From: Parapristionchus giblindavisi
Taxonomy: Eukaryota > Nematoda > Chromadorea > Rhabditida > Diplogasteridae
NCBI GenBank assembly: GCA_943737045.1
Contig: CALSFV010000219.1
Coordinates: 62,001-126,000, forward strand
DNA length: 64,000 nucleotides
Direction of reading: 5' to 3'
Shown: in pieces, positions 11,375 through 26,300 of the stretch
How positions within the stretch are numbered: the stretch's first letter is position 1
How the letters are laid out: every line of letters starts with the position of its first letter
Translations under genes and position numbers: made by a program
Notes under the pieces: generated by a model
Databases searched by the model: none
What the model was told of the DNA's origin: nothing
What the model saw: only the letters and a program-made list of their open reading frames with translations

Positions 11375-14300
11375 TTTGGTCTGAAGAAGATAACTGATAA
11401 GCCTAGTCAAAGCGAACTTCCAGATATTATTCGTGAGACGAAAACATTTGATGTTTTGTGAGTTATTAATATCAAATTCATTTTATAGAGAGTGCACATA
11501 AATTTCTCGCCAGTAAATTAAATCATTTTCGAGTACTCGCCAATCATTCATTTTATTCATTCACTTAGTATCCTTTTTAAATATCTTTTTTTTAGTTGCC
11601 CTTCTAAGACATCAGATTCTTGTACGAAAACTGAGAGATTGCTGAAACAGCTAACGTAAGCATTTTGCTCTCTTAATTTGCAAAAAAATAATAGAGAAAT
11701 AAAAATAGTATTTAATTTTAACATTGTTTTTAGAGGTAAATATATTAATATTTCGTCAGAGCTAGGCGAAGACGGGAAATTGTAAGTATAATAATACAAA
11801 TAAATCCATTCTTCGATATTTGTTTAATACAAGGTAAAAATTGTAGCTTCGAATACAAACATCTTTTACGTAATCCGTATGAATACGAGACGATTCTTCA
11901 TGCCAAATTGAATGGGTCACAGAAACTTGTAAGATTTACAATATTGGAGAGAGAAAAAGATCACATGAAGATTTCAGGCCTCTGGCGATTTTGATGTATT
12001 CGGTGCTCGGGGAGGATTGAAAGAAGGTATATTTTTGATTTATGGAAATAATTAATCACAGTTTGCAGATCTGTTCACACAATACGTTACTGTGATCAAT
12101 AAATTAACCGTTAGTCTTTGAATTTCTATCGTTTTCACTTTACAAGCGCAATTTTATATATGAAAAATAGTATTTACGATATGAGATTAAATAGTGAACT
12201 CTATGAGGCAAGAATGTGCGAGAAAAAGAATGTGTTTGGAGGACATAACATTCTATGACATCTAAAGTATCTGCCCCGTCTCATTCATTTGATTACAGAA
12301 ATTGGATATGGATTTTCAATATTTCAAAGAGACGCCTACTAAATATGGCAAAGGCTCGAACGGGCTGTTTGATAGCGAGGTCAGGACCAATTATGGTTTA
12401 GTATGAAATCTTACAACAAACTTTATAACACCAATTTTGTTTTATTTATGTGTAATATTTGTGGATTATGATATGAATGGTGAATACGGAGATTTTCTCA
12501 GATGAGACCCGACATTCTTCTTCCTCTCTTGTCAAATATTCTTCTGCTTCCAATTTGTGTTCATTTATCAAGAGAAATTTCTCAAGAGCGTAGTTCGAAT
12601 ATAAAGGTATCCATCCCTTTTGACTTATACCATTTATCAATTACTAATTGTGGCCTATTTAAAAGATAACCAGATCATTCTCAGGATTATCTTCTATCAA
12701 TGGGAATGAAACGATCCATTTATTATATTCATCACTTCATATTTTCATTCATCAAAGGATTCATTGTTCTCGTATTGTCTTGTCTTACTTTGATTCAACT
12801 CAAGGTACATTTTGTTAATTCAAAAAGTTTACAAGTAATATTAAAGGTGGAGACCCGCGAATGATCATGCAAATTTCCTACATCTCGCTTATGCAAGGGT
12901 GTAGTGATATGCAAGAAGATAGGATGACTACTTATCGTTCCCTTAGCGTAGTGGTAAAACTTCTGACTAGAAAGCGCATGGTCGCGGGTTCGAATCCTGT
13001 TGCCGAACTTTCCTATTTTCAAAAAGCGCGCCTTTCCCTGCACGGGGCCTGATGGTTCATTCATGTTTCTAGCGATCAATAAGCTGAATCATCATAAAAT
13101 AAATAGTGTACGGCATGTAGATTGCCTTTTGCTATGATTCTGTCTGCACAGTTTGTTCACGAAAATATTCGCGGGAGTCCACCTTTAAATAAAATAGAAA
13201 TATAGAATGAGAGAATAATTATATTAATGAATATTCAAGTTGTGATGATTTTTGTTACGATTATTTCTTTCATATTAATATCATTGCCAGGCTGAGATTG
13301 CATTTATGATGATTCCTCTATGCACAATTCATTTGATCGCTTATCTTGGTGTTTCTGTCACTATCGCAGCTTCCATTAAGAAACCTGGACTGGCTTCCAT
13401 TGGTCTCATTAATTTCGCATTATTTTCTTCATCTGAAATATGCATTCACATTAACATCATCAATATATTAATATACATTCAGGAACAATCATTTTTATTC
13501 TCGTTATGGCCATTGCACCTTTGGTTAATCCAATAGATCGAAATAAAGTAAGAAACGTTTTTCTCTCACAAATATGTAAAAGGATATAACATGGGGAACG
13601 CTGTGGGCAATATCAATATATACATACATGTATATATAATTTAGGTACTGTTGTCCTTCTTTGCGTGTTTACTTCCCAATTATGCACTGACATTTGCTGT
13701 TGATTGTTTGCATGAGGCGTATTTGCGAGGTTTCAATATAATCATTTGATTAATTAAATGAATATATTATATTTAGGAAGTTCCGTGATCTATTTCTCAG
13801 AAGTCAAATATACATTCACGTTTGGATTTGCTATACTAATCATGATATTCGACGCGAGTATGTTAGATAAATAAGATAACTAAAAAAACTTTTAATAAAG
13901 TTAATTAGGATTACTATTTTTTTCAGTTTTCTATGTTTCACTGGGAATTATAATTGATTTGATCGGTAATTCATTTGAAAACCCAATGTCTAAAATACTA
14001 AAATGTTGTGTGAAAAAGGTGAATATTAGTATTTGTGTAACATTTCTATATTTTCTCGTTTAGAAATCATTCAATGAAGAACAGGAAAAGCTATTGGAAA
14101 ATGCTCACGAATCAATAAAAAGCAATAATCCAATTGACATAAAGGTTGACATATTTATCTTTAAATGATAAACATTGTAATTGAAGCTGAAAGGGGTTCA
14201 TAAGATTTGGTCAACGGGAGAACATGCCGTAAGAGGAATTGATATGGAGCTTAGAAGAGGACAAGTACGTTCTTTTTCAATTAAAGCAACACCCCATGCT

Positions 14301-17300
14301 AATTTGAAACTCTCCGCTCTGGTAAAACTCCCTCCCTTTCTTTGTCTACGAGAGAGTATTGCCAATGCGGAGAGTAAAATTAGCTTGTGGTGTGCCTTTA
14401 AAAAACACCGAATTAATTAAAATGTGCCACTTTTATAATCTGTATTCCATAAAAAAGTAAGATTTATAGGTAACAGCACTTCTTGGGCATAATGGTGCAG
14501 GAAAGTCAACTACATTCGCAATGATCTCGGGAATGGTTGTGCCTTCAAAGGGCAAAATCACGTATGATCTACATATTCATTGTTAAAGGGAGAGTAACCC
14601 CCCTTGAAAAAAACAAAATCAGTTTTGAATTCCCACCAATCTAAAATTGGCGTCTTACAACGATAACTCTGCCACGACATACGATGTGTTGCCTGACATT
14701 GATTGAAAAGTAATTTTGCATACTAGTTTTGCATGTCACACCGATAATTTAGCTAGCTATATGCAAATCGCCATATACAGATCCAATCAAGCCTTATCTC
14801 ACGCCTTATAATGGCACCTTCAACTGACACCCATAGTCTAATGGTAAGTGTCCAGTTGACAATGAGGTAACGATCGAGCGGGTTCGAGTCCTGACTCTTG
14901 CTAGTGATTTTTGTCATTATTTCCTATATCTGTGGCAGAGTTATCGTGTTGGGGGACAATTGCGGGAATTCAAACACTGAATAGTAGAGGGGTTACTGTC
15001 CCTTTAAATAATTGTCATTTGTTTCAGTATTATGGATAATGACATGGGAAAACATCGTGATCGATGCCAAAAGTTAATGGGATATTGTCCCCAATACAAT
15101 GCTATATTTCCCAAAATGACGGTACGTTTAAAAAAAAAGTGAAAATATAATACAAACATTTTGCGCATGATTTCAAAACTTTTTTCTCTAAAATGATTTC
15201 TCTCATATATCGCCAAAATGAGAAATCTCCTAATTTTTCATGATCTTCAAAAAATTGTTTATATTTCCTTAACCATTATTCCAAATTCTGTGAGTTCTTA
15301 TTGTTAGTATGTAATTGAGTCTACTCTCTGTTACACTATTCTTTGTTGGTTTGAAAATCTAAGATTCGCACCTATTTTTATTAAGAAGTGCCCTTCTAAG
15401 AGGCCGTTTGTGTAAGAGTCGAGCAAATCTGGGAGAGGGTTGGCACAGGCCAAAAATTTTGATACCCTCAAAACTTGTGTATAGGGGTTATCGACCATGC
15501 TGATGAAGATAGGCGTAGTCATTTTGGCTCCAGTGGTCCCGCAACGCCTGGGCGGGATTACGGTAAGATCACGTTTTCAGGCCATTCTTGGTCCATGGTT
15601 GAGCTAGAGGTATGAAAATTGGGCTCCTAGGATAGAATTCGATGGCGATGATGGCTGTCTGTATCATTAGTTTTGAAAATTTTTCAAAAGGTCGATTATT
15701 GGAAATTTTGATGGAGACGTTTGCGCCCCAGACGAGTATGACAGTTCGAACCGGCGTGACGAGAGGATCACAACGATATATTATGAGCCCATATCTCCGT
15801 TGCACCGCTAATATTGCCTCGATATAGTGATCTGCAAAATCACGAGGAGTTGTCTGCGTCTCTCTATTCCGCGCGCTCTCTCGGCACTCTCTCATTTCGC
15901 CGCGCTCTCTCGAGAGTGTGAGAGAGCGTGCGGAATTAAGAGAGTCCTCTTGTTTACCTCTTTCGCAGATTACTATATCGAGGCAATATTAGCGGTGCAA
16001 CGGAGATATGGGCTCATAATACATCGTTGTGATCCTCTCGTCACGCCGGTTCGAACTGTCATACTCGTCTGGGGCGCAAACGTCTCCATCGAAATTTCCA
16101 ATAATCGACCTTTTGAAAAATTTTCAAAACTAATGATGTAGACAGCCATCATCGCCATCGAATTATGTCCTAGGAGCCCAATTTTCATACCTCTAGCTCT
16201 ACCATGGACCGAGAATGGCCTGAAAACGTGATCTTACCTTAATCCCGCCCAGGCGTTGCGGAACCACTGGAGCCAAAATGACTATGCCTATCTTCATCAG
16301 CATGGTCGATAACCCCTATACACAAGTTTTGAGGGTATCAAAATTTTTGGTCTGTGCCAACCCTTGTTCGACTCTTACACAACTTACTTACTTAGTTACT
16401 TAGTAGATCCATCTTCAGCGGGCGGGGCCGCGTGGATCACAATCCCTCCATATTTCTCTATTGCGAGCGCGTGTAGTCTTGACGTCAAGTCGGATCCTTG
16501 CGCGGAGTAGGCGGTGGTCGGAAGGGAAGGCGAATCCCTTGACAACACTGACATCTTGCACCATCCATCTTCTACTTACAAGGAAGTGGTCGATCTCGTG
16601 CTTGGTTGTACCTCCAGGTGACTCCCATGTCCATCGATTATTCAACTTCTTATCGAAAAAGGAATTCCCGTGGAAGGAGCGGGTGGAGGAAAGGAGGTCT
16701 CTCATGAGGTCGTCCGGGTCACCGTGGGGGTCGGAGTGGAACGGGCCGGTTCTGAAGTCGCTGTCTCTCTGTGGGCTCACTCGGATGTTGAAGTCGCTGG
16801 CTACTATACGGTAGAAGTGAGACTTCTCGCTGTTGTAGAGGGAGGTGAGCTCATCGAAGAAGGACTGCCTCTCCTCTAAAGGTGCTGCCGAAGTGGGTGC
16901 GTAGATTGAGAGGAGGGACAAAGACGACTTGCCAAAGCGGAAACGAATCACGGCAAGACGAGGGGAGACGATACAAGACGAGATGATGGATGAGACTAGT
17001 CGGGGGTGGACGAGGAATCCTACTCCGCCAATGTTCTTCTTTCCTATCTTCTCTCCAAGAATCAGCCTTGCACCGTTGGCGAGGGTGTGCTCAACGGTCT
17101 TGCGCGACTTCGTCTCTTGCAGGCACACAACATCGTATCTGATGCCTTCGAAGGAATGTTCCAGAATGGCGATCGAGTCGTCGGACGCGACGGTGCGGCA
17201 GTTGAGTGTGCAGATTCTAAGGTCGCCGTCGTGACGCGGGGTGGGGGGTGTTAGGAGGGGTTCGGGGGTAGTCCGGGTAGATATCCTGAGGGGCTCCGAG

Positions 17301-20300
17301 ATTAGATGGCCCTGCCCTCTGTGCACCGACCGACATCGGAGACGGGCAGGAAGAGGGCGCGGAGGACTTGGGCGCGGGTGGGGGATTGTCGTAGCATGTT
17401 TGAGCTCTGTTTACCATCCCTATCCGAGCCAAGGGTTCGGGAAGGCCGCCCGATCATGTCGGTTTGCAAGACCTATGATCTACGTAAGCGGGTTGCTCGT
17501 TAGCACAACTTCGTAGCAATAGAGAGTTGCCGTGGACCCTTACACCGACTTTGAGGTGAGCAATATAAGAGTCTCACACAAACGGCCTCCTAATCGCACT
17601 TCACTCCATCATTATGGACATGTTAACCAAAAATCGAAATCTACTTTTTCAATACATTTTAAAGGGACCGGGAAACCAAAAACAAGTTGATATCATATAA
17701 AAGAGCTTGAAATTCTGTTTCGAAATATATAAATTTTATATCATAGAATTCTCTGTTAAGAAGAACGGCGCAGTTAAAAAACTACAGTCTGATCCAATTA
17801 GCGGGAGCCTTTTCCTAATTGCCACACCAACTCTTTGGATACGACTCTAAATTGAATGTTTCGATGATAATCCTATCCGCAGTGGGAAATTATGAAGAAT
17901 AAAACTCAATAAAGATCTTTTTGAGCTTTTCGATGGAGATAGCACACTGTAGTTCGGAAACCTCGCCCGTGGTGTGGAGCAGGCTACAGTAATCCAACTT
18001 CTTACCAGAGCGTCGTTTCAAACTTTCAAATACATATTGCTGATCAGTTTTTTGAGCTTATCAACATGAGATCAACTATTTTAACTATTTCGAATCGAAA
18101 TTTTTGGATGCCAGCTGAATTAATCTGGCGTCGTTTTTTCTTATTTGGGCTGGCTTACCTGAGTGAAACTCAAACGCAATTTTTAATGAAAAACAACACA
18201 TGAAATTGTAAAATTGAAAACTATGGAAAAATCTTCCTCAATTTCGTACAAAAATTTTATCGATTTGACTTTATGGTTTTGTTTCATTTTGCTACGCTTC
18301 TTACACAAATGATAAGGATGAAAACAAAACAAGATGTAGTCATGTTTAGGTTGATGAACATCTTGAGTTCTTCTCTGCATTGAAAGGAGTAAAAGATTGG
18401 AAACGAGAAGCTACATACATGCTTGAGATACTTATGTTAGATGAGATGAGAAAAAAAGTGAGTGAGGATAGTTCTTTTTTTATGGTTTACAGCTAAAATT
18501 TTATATTGTATAATTATCCTCGTCAGCGTGCCGCTGGACTTTCCGGTGGAATGAAGAGGAAGCTGAACATTTGTATTGCTTTGGCAGGTTCATTTCTTAT
18601 TATTGATCTTTGATCTTCGATTTCCAAGTTATTTATGAGAGTCATGTATCATTATGTTTCACTCGTATATTCAAATTGTTCTCGTTGCGCTCTCGGGCGT
18701 AGATAAAATATATAAATTGATTCTGATATCCATATTTAGGTGGAAGTCCAATTATCTTGTTGGATGAACCTACAGCTGGAATGGATACAGGGGCCAGAAG
18801 AGACTTTGAAAGATTATTACAAGTGAAGAAGAAAGATCAGTACGTTTTGAAGTATAAAGGGAAAGTTTTATCAAGAGAATATCTTATGCGCAACTATTGA
18901 AAACAGTTTTTCGCCACATGATATTCCCCCCGCTTTATCAAAAGAATGGAAAGAATACAATTGCACAATATAGTCCAGAAGTAATCAGATTGTGTAAATG
19001 AATAATTATAGTACGATTCTCCTAACTACCCATTATACTGACGAAGCTGAACTACTATCTGATAATATTATTATTTTGTCTGGTGGTAAAGCTGTGTGTA
19101 GTGGATCACCACACTTTCTTCGACAAAGGTATCTCATTTTGGAGTCTGACAATGAATATTTGCGCAATTTGTTTTTGTTCACAATATTCGCAATATTCAA
19201 AATATTTGTCAACCTTGTAGATCTGCATAAAAATAACAAATAAAATTCATGTCGTCAACATTTTAAATGCGACGTATTAATTAAATATTATTTTAGATTC
19301 GAGTCTGGTTACGTCCTTTCTTGTGTAGCGGCTGACACAAAACAAATAGATGAATATAGTGCTAAAACACTACAACTTGTCCAGGTTTTTAGTTGCATAT
19401 GTAATATTTTGCAACAATGATTATGTATTACAGCATTCAGAACATTAAATAGTAATTTAATTATTTAAATTTTTTTTAATTTAGAAATTCATTCCAACTG
19501 CAAAACCTCAACGTAAACACGGTCAACAATTCGAGATAATGCTTACAACAGGAGACACGTCTGTGTATGAATTTACAATTAGAATCACTACTAATTCAAC
19601 TTCAATCTTTGAGATATCCATCAATGTTTAATGAACTCGAATCCCAATTCGCTTACCTGGGTATTCTTAGCTACGGACTTTCTCTAAATACTCTGGAGCA
19701 AGTCTTTCTGAAGTGAGATTATTCTAAAAAAGATAAATAATAATGAAGGAATGATTGTATTGTAGAGTTGGAGAAATAACGGGAACTAAAGACAGATCCG
19801 AAGAGGTTAATGAATCATTGGGTCAACTAATCCAAGCAAACGGTTTGTATTCATACGATCAATCTACTTCATTCCAAACTTTATATTGTAAAACAAAATC
19901 TATCGATCATTTCGAATTCTTAAAGAGTACATCGATTAACATTGTAGCTTCACGTAATGGAGGATTCGGATTGATTATAAGACAATTCATATTTCTATTA
20001 TATAAACGAGCTGTTTATGAAATTGTCAGTTATTTATTTTAAAATCAGAGATTGTAAGAATATAATAAGCTCGTTAACAGGCCCATTGGAAGAGTATTCT
20101 AATCATCATGGTTATAATATTTGGCTGTGTTTCATGGATTTTCTCAAGCAGCACTTCATTTTTATCGTCTGGTCAGTTAAATTATACGACAAAGCACATT
20201 AATTTTGTACTCTTTTTATTGTTTTTTTATTGTAAAAAAATAAAATCCTGTAGTTTCAGTTTAATTTTCCGTTTTAGAGATTCCTGATAACTTACTATCT

Positions 20301-23300
20301 CCTGAGTACATCTGTTATCGACTTTTGTTAGACAAATCAACACAATTTCTAAAATCTGACATGCAGAAACATTCGGAGAAACTAGGATACTGTATTGAGG
20401 TGAGTTAAAGGAGGGACTACTTGGATAAATGCAATTCTGTTTCAGTACGAGAATGTGGATAATGTAGATGAATGGTATAAATCGAAATCAATGGATTCTC
20501 GTCCTGCTGTTATGGGTGGTTTAATGAATTCCTCCAATAGGTGGACATTTAAGACTGATAAAGTAAGTATTTCTCAGTTTTATCAAATGTGACACTATTC
20601 ACACTTCACACACAAATTCCATCCGTATTTTGAAAGCTGTATCTTGTTGCTAGTGATACTATATTAGCTTCTGAACAAAATCAAACATCTCCAATTTATC
20701 GCAGGCAGCAAAAGATCATCAAAACTGGAGAAAAAAACGAAATGCATCAATTTAACCACTATTCTCCAAAGTTCCTAAAATTTAATTAATTAATTTGTAT
20801 GAACGTCTCCATTTGGAATTAATGAACGAAATTTAGAGTAAACTTCATCTACTGGGTACTATACATTCTCTTCTTGTGTTAACTATCGAGAAATCCTTCA
20901 AAAAGGTTTATTTTTGTAAATATATCTCTCGTTTCATAACTGAAAAGCATATGAAAAATATCGATGTTTGACTCTATTATTTACTTTTTTCATTAACACG
21001 TTTAATAAATTTACTACAATACTTGAGAATAGTATTCTTTTTTCCTATATAAGAAGAAGCTTTATTTCATTCTCATTTTCATTATTCTTATTTTTTGAGA
21101 TCCTTAATTTGTGAGGTATCGAAAGTTCTCTAAATTGTTCCAGATATCACTAGCATACAAGGAACTTGGAAAAGATCCACAGCAAACTTCTGATCCAACG
21201 GCTATTGCAAAGGCTGAATTTATAGTAACTATTTCAATTACAAGCCTTTTGATAACATTTCAACCCCAATTGCTATACGAACTAAACAAAGCATTTGATT
21301 TATTGTAATTTTGATGCGCTGAATTAATGACCACGAATAGGCATTTCCCTAATTTAGTGCTGTATGATTTTTACTCATTCAATAGTTATTTAATCACAAT
21401 CGTACCAATGAAATCATTGTTTTCAACAGTTGTATTCTCTTTGAACTGTCGTCATTAGGAACCATCTATCATTTGTGTCCCATATTTTTTCTCTATTTGT
21501 AAGCAATCCCTGCAACACTCTGAATTAACTATTACAGTAACTCCCTTACACTCTCCCTTATGCGGTGTTACATTTTCAATGCCCAGTAGGGTTCCGCAAA
21601 TGTGCATTCGTGCGAAATTATTTTCAAAATGAAAATGAAAGAAAAGTCGTGCGCACGATTTCATTATTATAATTAAGTATTCGTTCGTTCAAATTAATGC
21701 ATTCGATTCATTCTAATCATTTTTATTCATCAAATTGGTGGTTGGTCTGTCATTTCTATGGACGAAATCGCACGAAAAAAAAATGGGTCTTAATTGTGCA
21801 GAATGACTTTTCATTATTTTTATTTCGTTCATGCTCGTACCGGCTGTGCATTTGCACGAATGCGGATCCCTAATGGGCAGCCTTCGTAACCTCCGCCGTA
21901 ACGACGGAGACGCTAATGACCTCACATTTTCCCGGAAAACGGTTCGAAGACAGCGGGGGTTACGGCGTGCGCACGTTTTGAAAATCTAACACCGCATTAC
22001 AGTAAGTATTACATATACAGTAGCAGCCAAAAGTATTCGGCAAAAAATTGCAATGTATAGGGGGTGTGGTAAATTTGGATTTTCTCACAGGAATGAATTA
22101 GCTCGAATGGTTTGCATAGCAAATTCTACTTATCAGTAAATGTTGTTCATACACTGTTAGCAACACGCCTCACAAAAATCCAGCTGAGGAAATAATTATC
22201 GCTGAGTAAGTAGAGGGTGGTTCCAGGATCGCTGCACAATAATACGACGACGAACCCTAACAACGGGATTAGGATGTGATGCCCCCTAGTACTATAGTAT
22301 TCTGCCAAAACATGAGCCTGATTGCTCATCTCAGTCAAAAATTATGACATTGCAAAGTTTTTGCCGAATACTTTTGACTGCTACTGTAGATATTTCAATA
22401 TATATAATCTTTTTTAATAGTCAGGATTATTAGTCTTAATGGCGGTTCTTGTAATATTTCCACTGATGATGGCTAGAATCATCGGCTTCTACATTGTGGA
22501 GAAACGTTCCAATTTCGCTCATCAGGTCTATATTTCTCTTATGTGTCTTTCAAAAGCTACGAAAAAAAATTAACAAGGGACGTTAGTGTTGTCAGTCCGA
22601 GCTTTCGGGATGAGACATGCCATTCTATAGGTCTCCAGAAGAGAAGTGTTTCTATTAAGACACCGGCTCAGTAAGATTCGAGGGTTGAGCCAGTGACCCC
22701 GGACATCGACCTCACCGATTTGGCCCAAAATTTTTTTATGGATTCCCCCATGGGCCCCCATCACAAAATGGGTATTCATTTGGGCTGGTTCCCTGAAACA
22801 CAGATGTGGCGGGTTTTCGAAATTTGAAAACTCGATTTTCACGAGAAAAAAATTGAGCGACCTAGGACCAATGTTAGTGTCGATTAATTATAAGTACAAA
22901 TAAACAACAAAAACTGGCTATACGACGGTCCGGAGATCCGATCGCAAACTGATTTTTTTACCTCCTCAAAACATTCTAAAATTATTTAAAATTTTAAAAC
23001 AAAAAAGTGCAGTCCAATTTTTGCCTTATCTAATAGAGCAAAAAATTCCGCGTCGAATAAGGGGAAAAAATCAAAAATCGAAGGACCCGTCTTTTGAGAT
23101 AAATGAACCTGAAGATGACCCGAAATTATTTTTGTTTTCAAACCCCCTCATGTTTGTACTCATACTGAAGAGCTCGTCGAGTAGAACAACTTTCATGTTG
23201 AAGGTTTTGTCTGAAACTCATGTGCAAGAGAAATACAAGAGTTTTATTTATTCGCACGGTTGTTCACACAATTTTGAGTAAAACGATAGTAAAATATTTT

Positions 23301-26300
23301 TTGTGTACAAAGCGATTACGCCTATATTGTAGAACGCAAAAATCCATACTTACTTTATTGTTTCACGAAAAAAAATTGTAGACCCCCATGCTGAAAAAAA
23401 TGGCCTGGAAATTAGTATTGAAAAAAAAGTTGTCGAAACCTTGCCATGTTTATACTCATTTTAAAGTACTCGTCAAGTACATCATTTGTTATGTTGGTCG
23501 TATTCTATGAAAGTCGTTTGTTCTCAAGATACAAGCGATAATAAAGATTTGGATCCAATAAATCTTAATTCATGTATTTCTCTTGTACATGAGTTTCAGA
23601 CAAAATGTTCAACATGAAAGTTGTTCTACTCGACGAGCTCTTCAATAAGAGTACAAACATGAGGGGGTTTGAAAACAAAAATATTTTCGGGTCATCTTCA
23701 GGTTCATTTATCTCAAAAGACGGGTCCTTCGATTTTTGATTTTTTTCCCTTATTCGACGCGGAATTTTTTGCTCTATAAGATAAGGCAAAAATGGGACTG
23801 CACTTTTTTTGTTTTAAAATTTTAAATAATTTTAGAAAGTTTTGAGGAGGTAAAAAAATCAGTTTGCGATCGGATCTCTGGACCGTCGTATAGCCAGTTT
23901 TTGTTGTCTATTCATACTTATAATTAATCGACACTAACATTGGTCCTAGGTCGCTCCATTTTTTTCTGGTGAAAATCGAGTTTTCAAATTTCGAAAACCC
24001 GCCACATCTGTGTTTCAAGGAACCAGCCGAAATGAATACCCATTTTGTGATGGGGGCCCATGGGGGTATCCATAAAAAAGTTTTGGGCCAAATCGGTGAG
24101 GTCGATATCCGGCACTTCCTGGAATCTTACTGAGCCGATGTCTTAACCATTTTCCCTGGCGACTCCTGGGCGCCGATAATTGCATAATCTTTTGGTCATA
24201 TGTTCAATTCTTTCAAGATGATTTTTTTTGCTATTTTTTCAGTATGAAATCAAAAATTTTATTGACAATAAAAGAAGACTAACATTTTTGAACATCTATG
24301 TACAAAGATAACATCTCCCTCTCCCTCTGCCTAATGATCGTCTTCCCTCGATTCACTGTTGCCCTTTTGTCCCAGTAACCCTGTGCACTCGGGGGTTGAT
24401 ATAATCCTTCTTTCGTCTTTTTTACTTCTTTCCGAAATATAGGAAAGTTTTCGATATTTTTTCACGTTTTTTCCTCTCATTTTTAATGGAGAGTCTAATG
24501 AATTGGCCTTGAATTTTTCACTGGCCTAATATGGGTCACCCGCAGCAGGACTTGCCTTAAAAACGTCTTCGCACTTTTTTAAACCTTTTAATAGAGAGGG
24601 AAAAGGAGGGAAAGAGGTAGAGGGAGGGAGAGGGAGAGGGAGAGGGAGAGGGAGAGTAGCAAAAATAGCAAAAAAAAGAAATCATCTTGAGAGAATTGAA
24701 CATATGAGTAAAAGATTTTGAGACAAGGCTCTCACCCACTCGGCCACCACTTCCTCTTTTCCCTTGCTCTTCGAAAGAGCAAAGAGACCGGTTGCTCTTA
24801 CAACACGATAAAAAGTGAAAAGGGAATATGCAAATATCTCGGCGCCAAGGAGACCTATAGAATGGCATATGTCTCATCCCGAAAGCTGACAGATTGAAAA
24901 AAAGGGTGAGAAAGTGTTCACAATGATCTAAATGTTTTTGATACGAAACTGTATTTATATACACTACAAAATTTCCCATTTCCATTGTAATTAGCATAAA
25001 CAGAAAATATTATAGGATATGTGACAATATATTAGGGTGTTCCAAAAGTCTTTGCACTTTTTTATGGTTGTACTTTGGACTCCTCTTTCTCAGTCGAGAG
25101 CTATCGTTATGCCTTGTGGCATTTTTCCTATATTGAAGGCCTATTGATCAGTAAATGTTATAAGTCTCATTTGCCAACTCTCTTTCCTCGACTAGATATA
25201 AATTTTTATTTATGACACCATTACTCTAACTTCGACATGTCCTTCTTGAATTGCACCGTACGGAGTGGACTGCAACAGAAACGTATCACTAACTACCCCA
25301 GTCAATGAAGCCAAGGGCGATATGTCGTATAACAGTCTTCTCCTGGTATCGTCATTTCAATAACAACATTTTTTCTTTGGTTGAAAAACCAAGGTCATGA
25401 CGTCCTACCAGCTAAAATGAAGGCTTGGTTCTTCGAACTGACAGAAGTTAGCCGAAGCAGAGCTTGTGATACCTGGAGCAGACAAATGGTACTCCACGAT
25501 CCACTATCCATCGCATCCCCATTCGGTCTTCCCTTCGTCCCAGGGCACCTTAATTGGTCCCCCATGCACTCTTGGTCCTATGCTTAAAACAGCTCAAAAA
25601 CCGAGTCGACATCTCTACTTCTAATCTCGGCCGCTCTCGATCCACTGATTGAGTGAAGTACATTGTCTACCACGATGAAGAGTGGGTGTTGTACGACAAC
25701 CCCGGTATGAAGATGGAATGGCTGCATGCTTGGAAGGAAGCAAGACGCTTACCTAAACGAAATTCGAATGGAAAGAAAGAGTCACCCCGATTCTTCTTCT
25801 ACCCTCTTGGTGTTGTTTATTGCGAACTGCTGCCTTAGGGGCTGACTGTTGACACCGATGCCTTCTGCGAACAACTGGAGGAGATAGAGACCCAAGTCCT
25901 TCTCAGCCGCTTTGTGTGAGGAAAAGTATTACTTTTAATGAACAACGCGAGGACACATCACACTAACAAGACGCAGGTCAAACTTAAGAATTTAGATATT
26001 GGCTGGCTTGCCCATCCGCCGTATTCCCCCGACCTGTACCCTTGTGAATGCCACGCTTTCCGATCTCTCGAGCCTTGCTGCAAAGGGAAAACCTTCCATA
26101 GTCTGACAGATGTGAAACGGGAAATCGACCTATGGATTGCCTCGCTCCCTAATGAGTTTTGCCAGAACGGCAGTTGCATACGAGATGAAGGATAGTTGTT
26201 CGTAAACGTGGACAGTATGTCACCATTTGAATGTAGTTGCTTCGTTTGTTATTTGAAAAAATATGAAGTATGAAAAAAGTGCAAAGACTTTTGGAACACC

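Larger units (their letters stand above)
15384..17604. mobile_element. Foldback element F7, right arm split by a retrotransposon insertion
   Basis: The left arm starts GAAGTGCCCTTCTAAGAGGC and runs to about 15840; its near-perfect complement runs from about 15960 to 16378, then resumes at 17573 with CACAAACGGCCTCC. Shared marks are AGCGGTGCAACGGAGATATG and CCAGACGAGTATGACAGTTC with their complements. The gap in the right arm is the RTE-like insertion. It lies in the ABC intron between the Q-loop exon and the exon at 18350. Confidence 0.75.

Noticed and set aside
15569..16188. Mirror-image open frames of about 60-108 residues
   Set aside because: They are the two arms of palindrome F7 read in opposite directions; the protein similarity is a consequence of the inverted repeat.
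24557..24997. Minus-strand 146-residue frame with [11 protein letters not shown]
   Set aside because: It is the translation of a GGGAGA simple repeat within a transposon.
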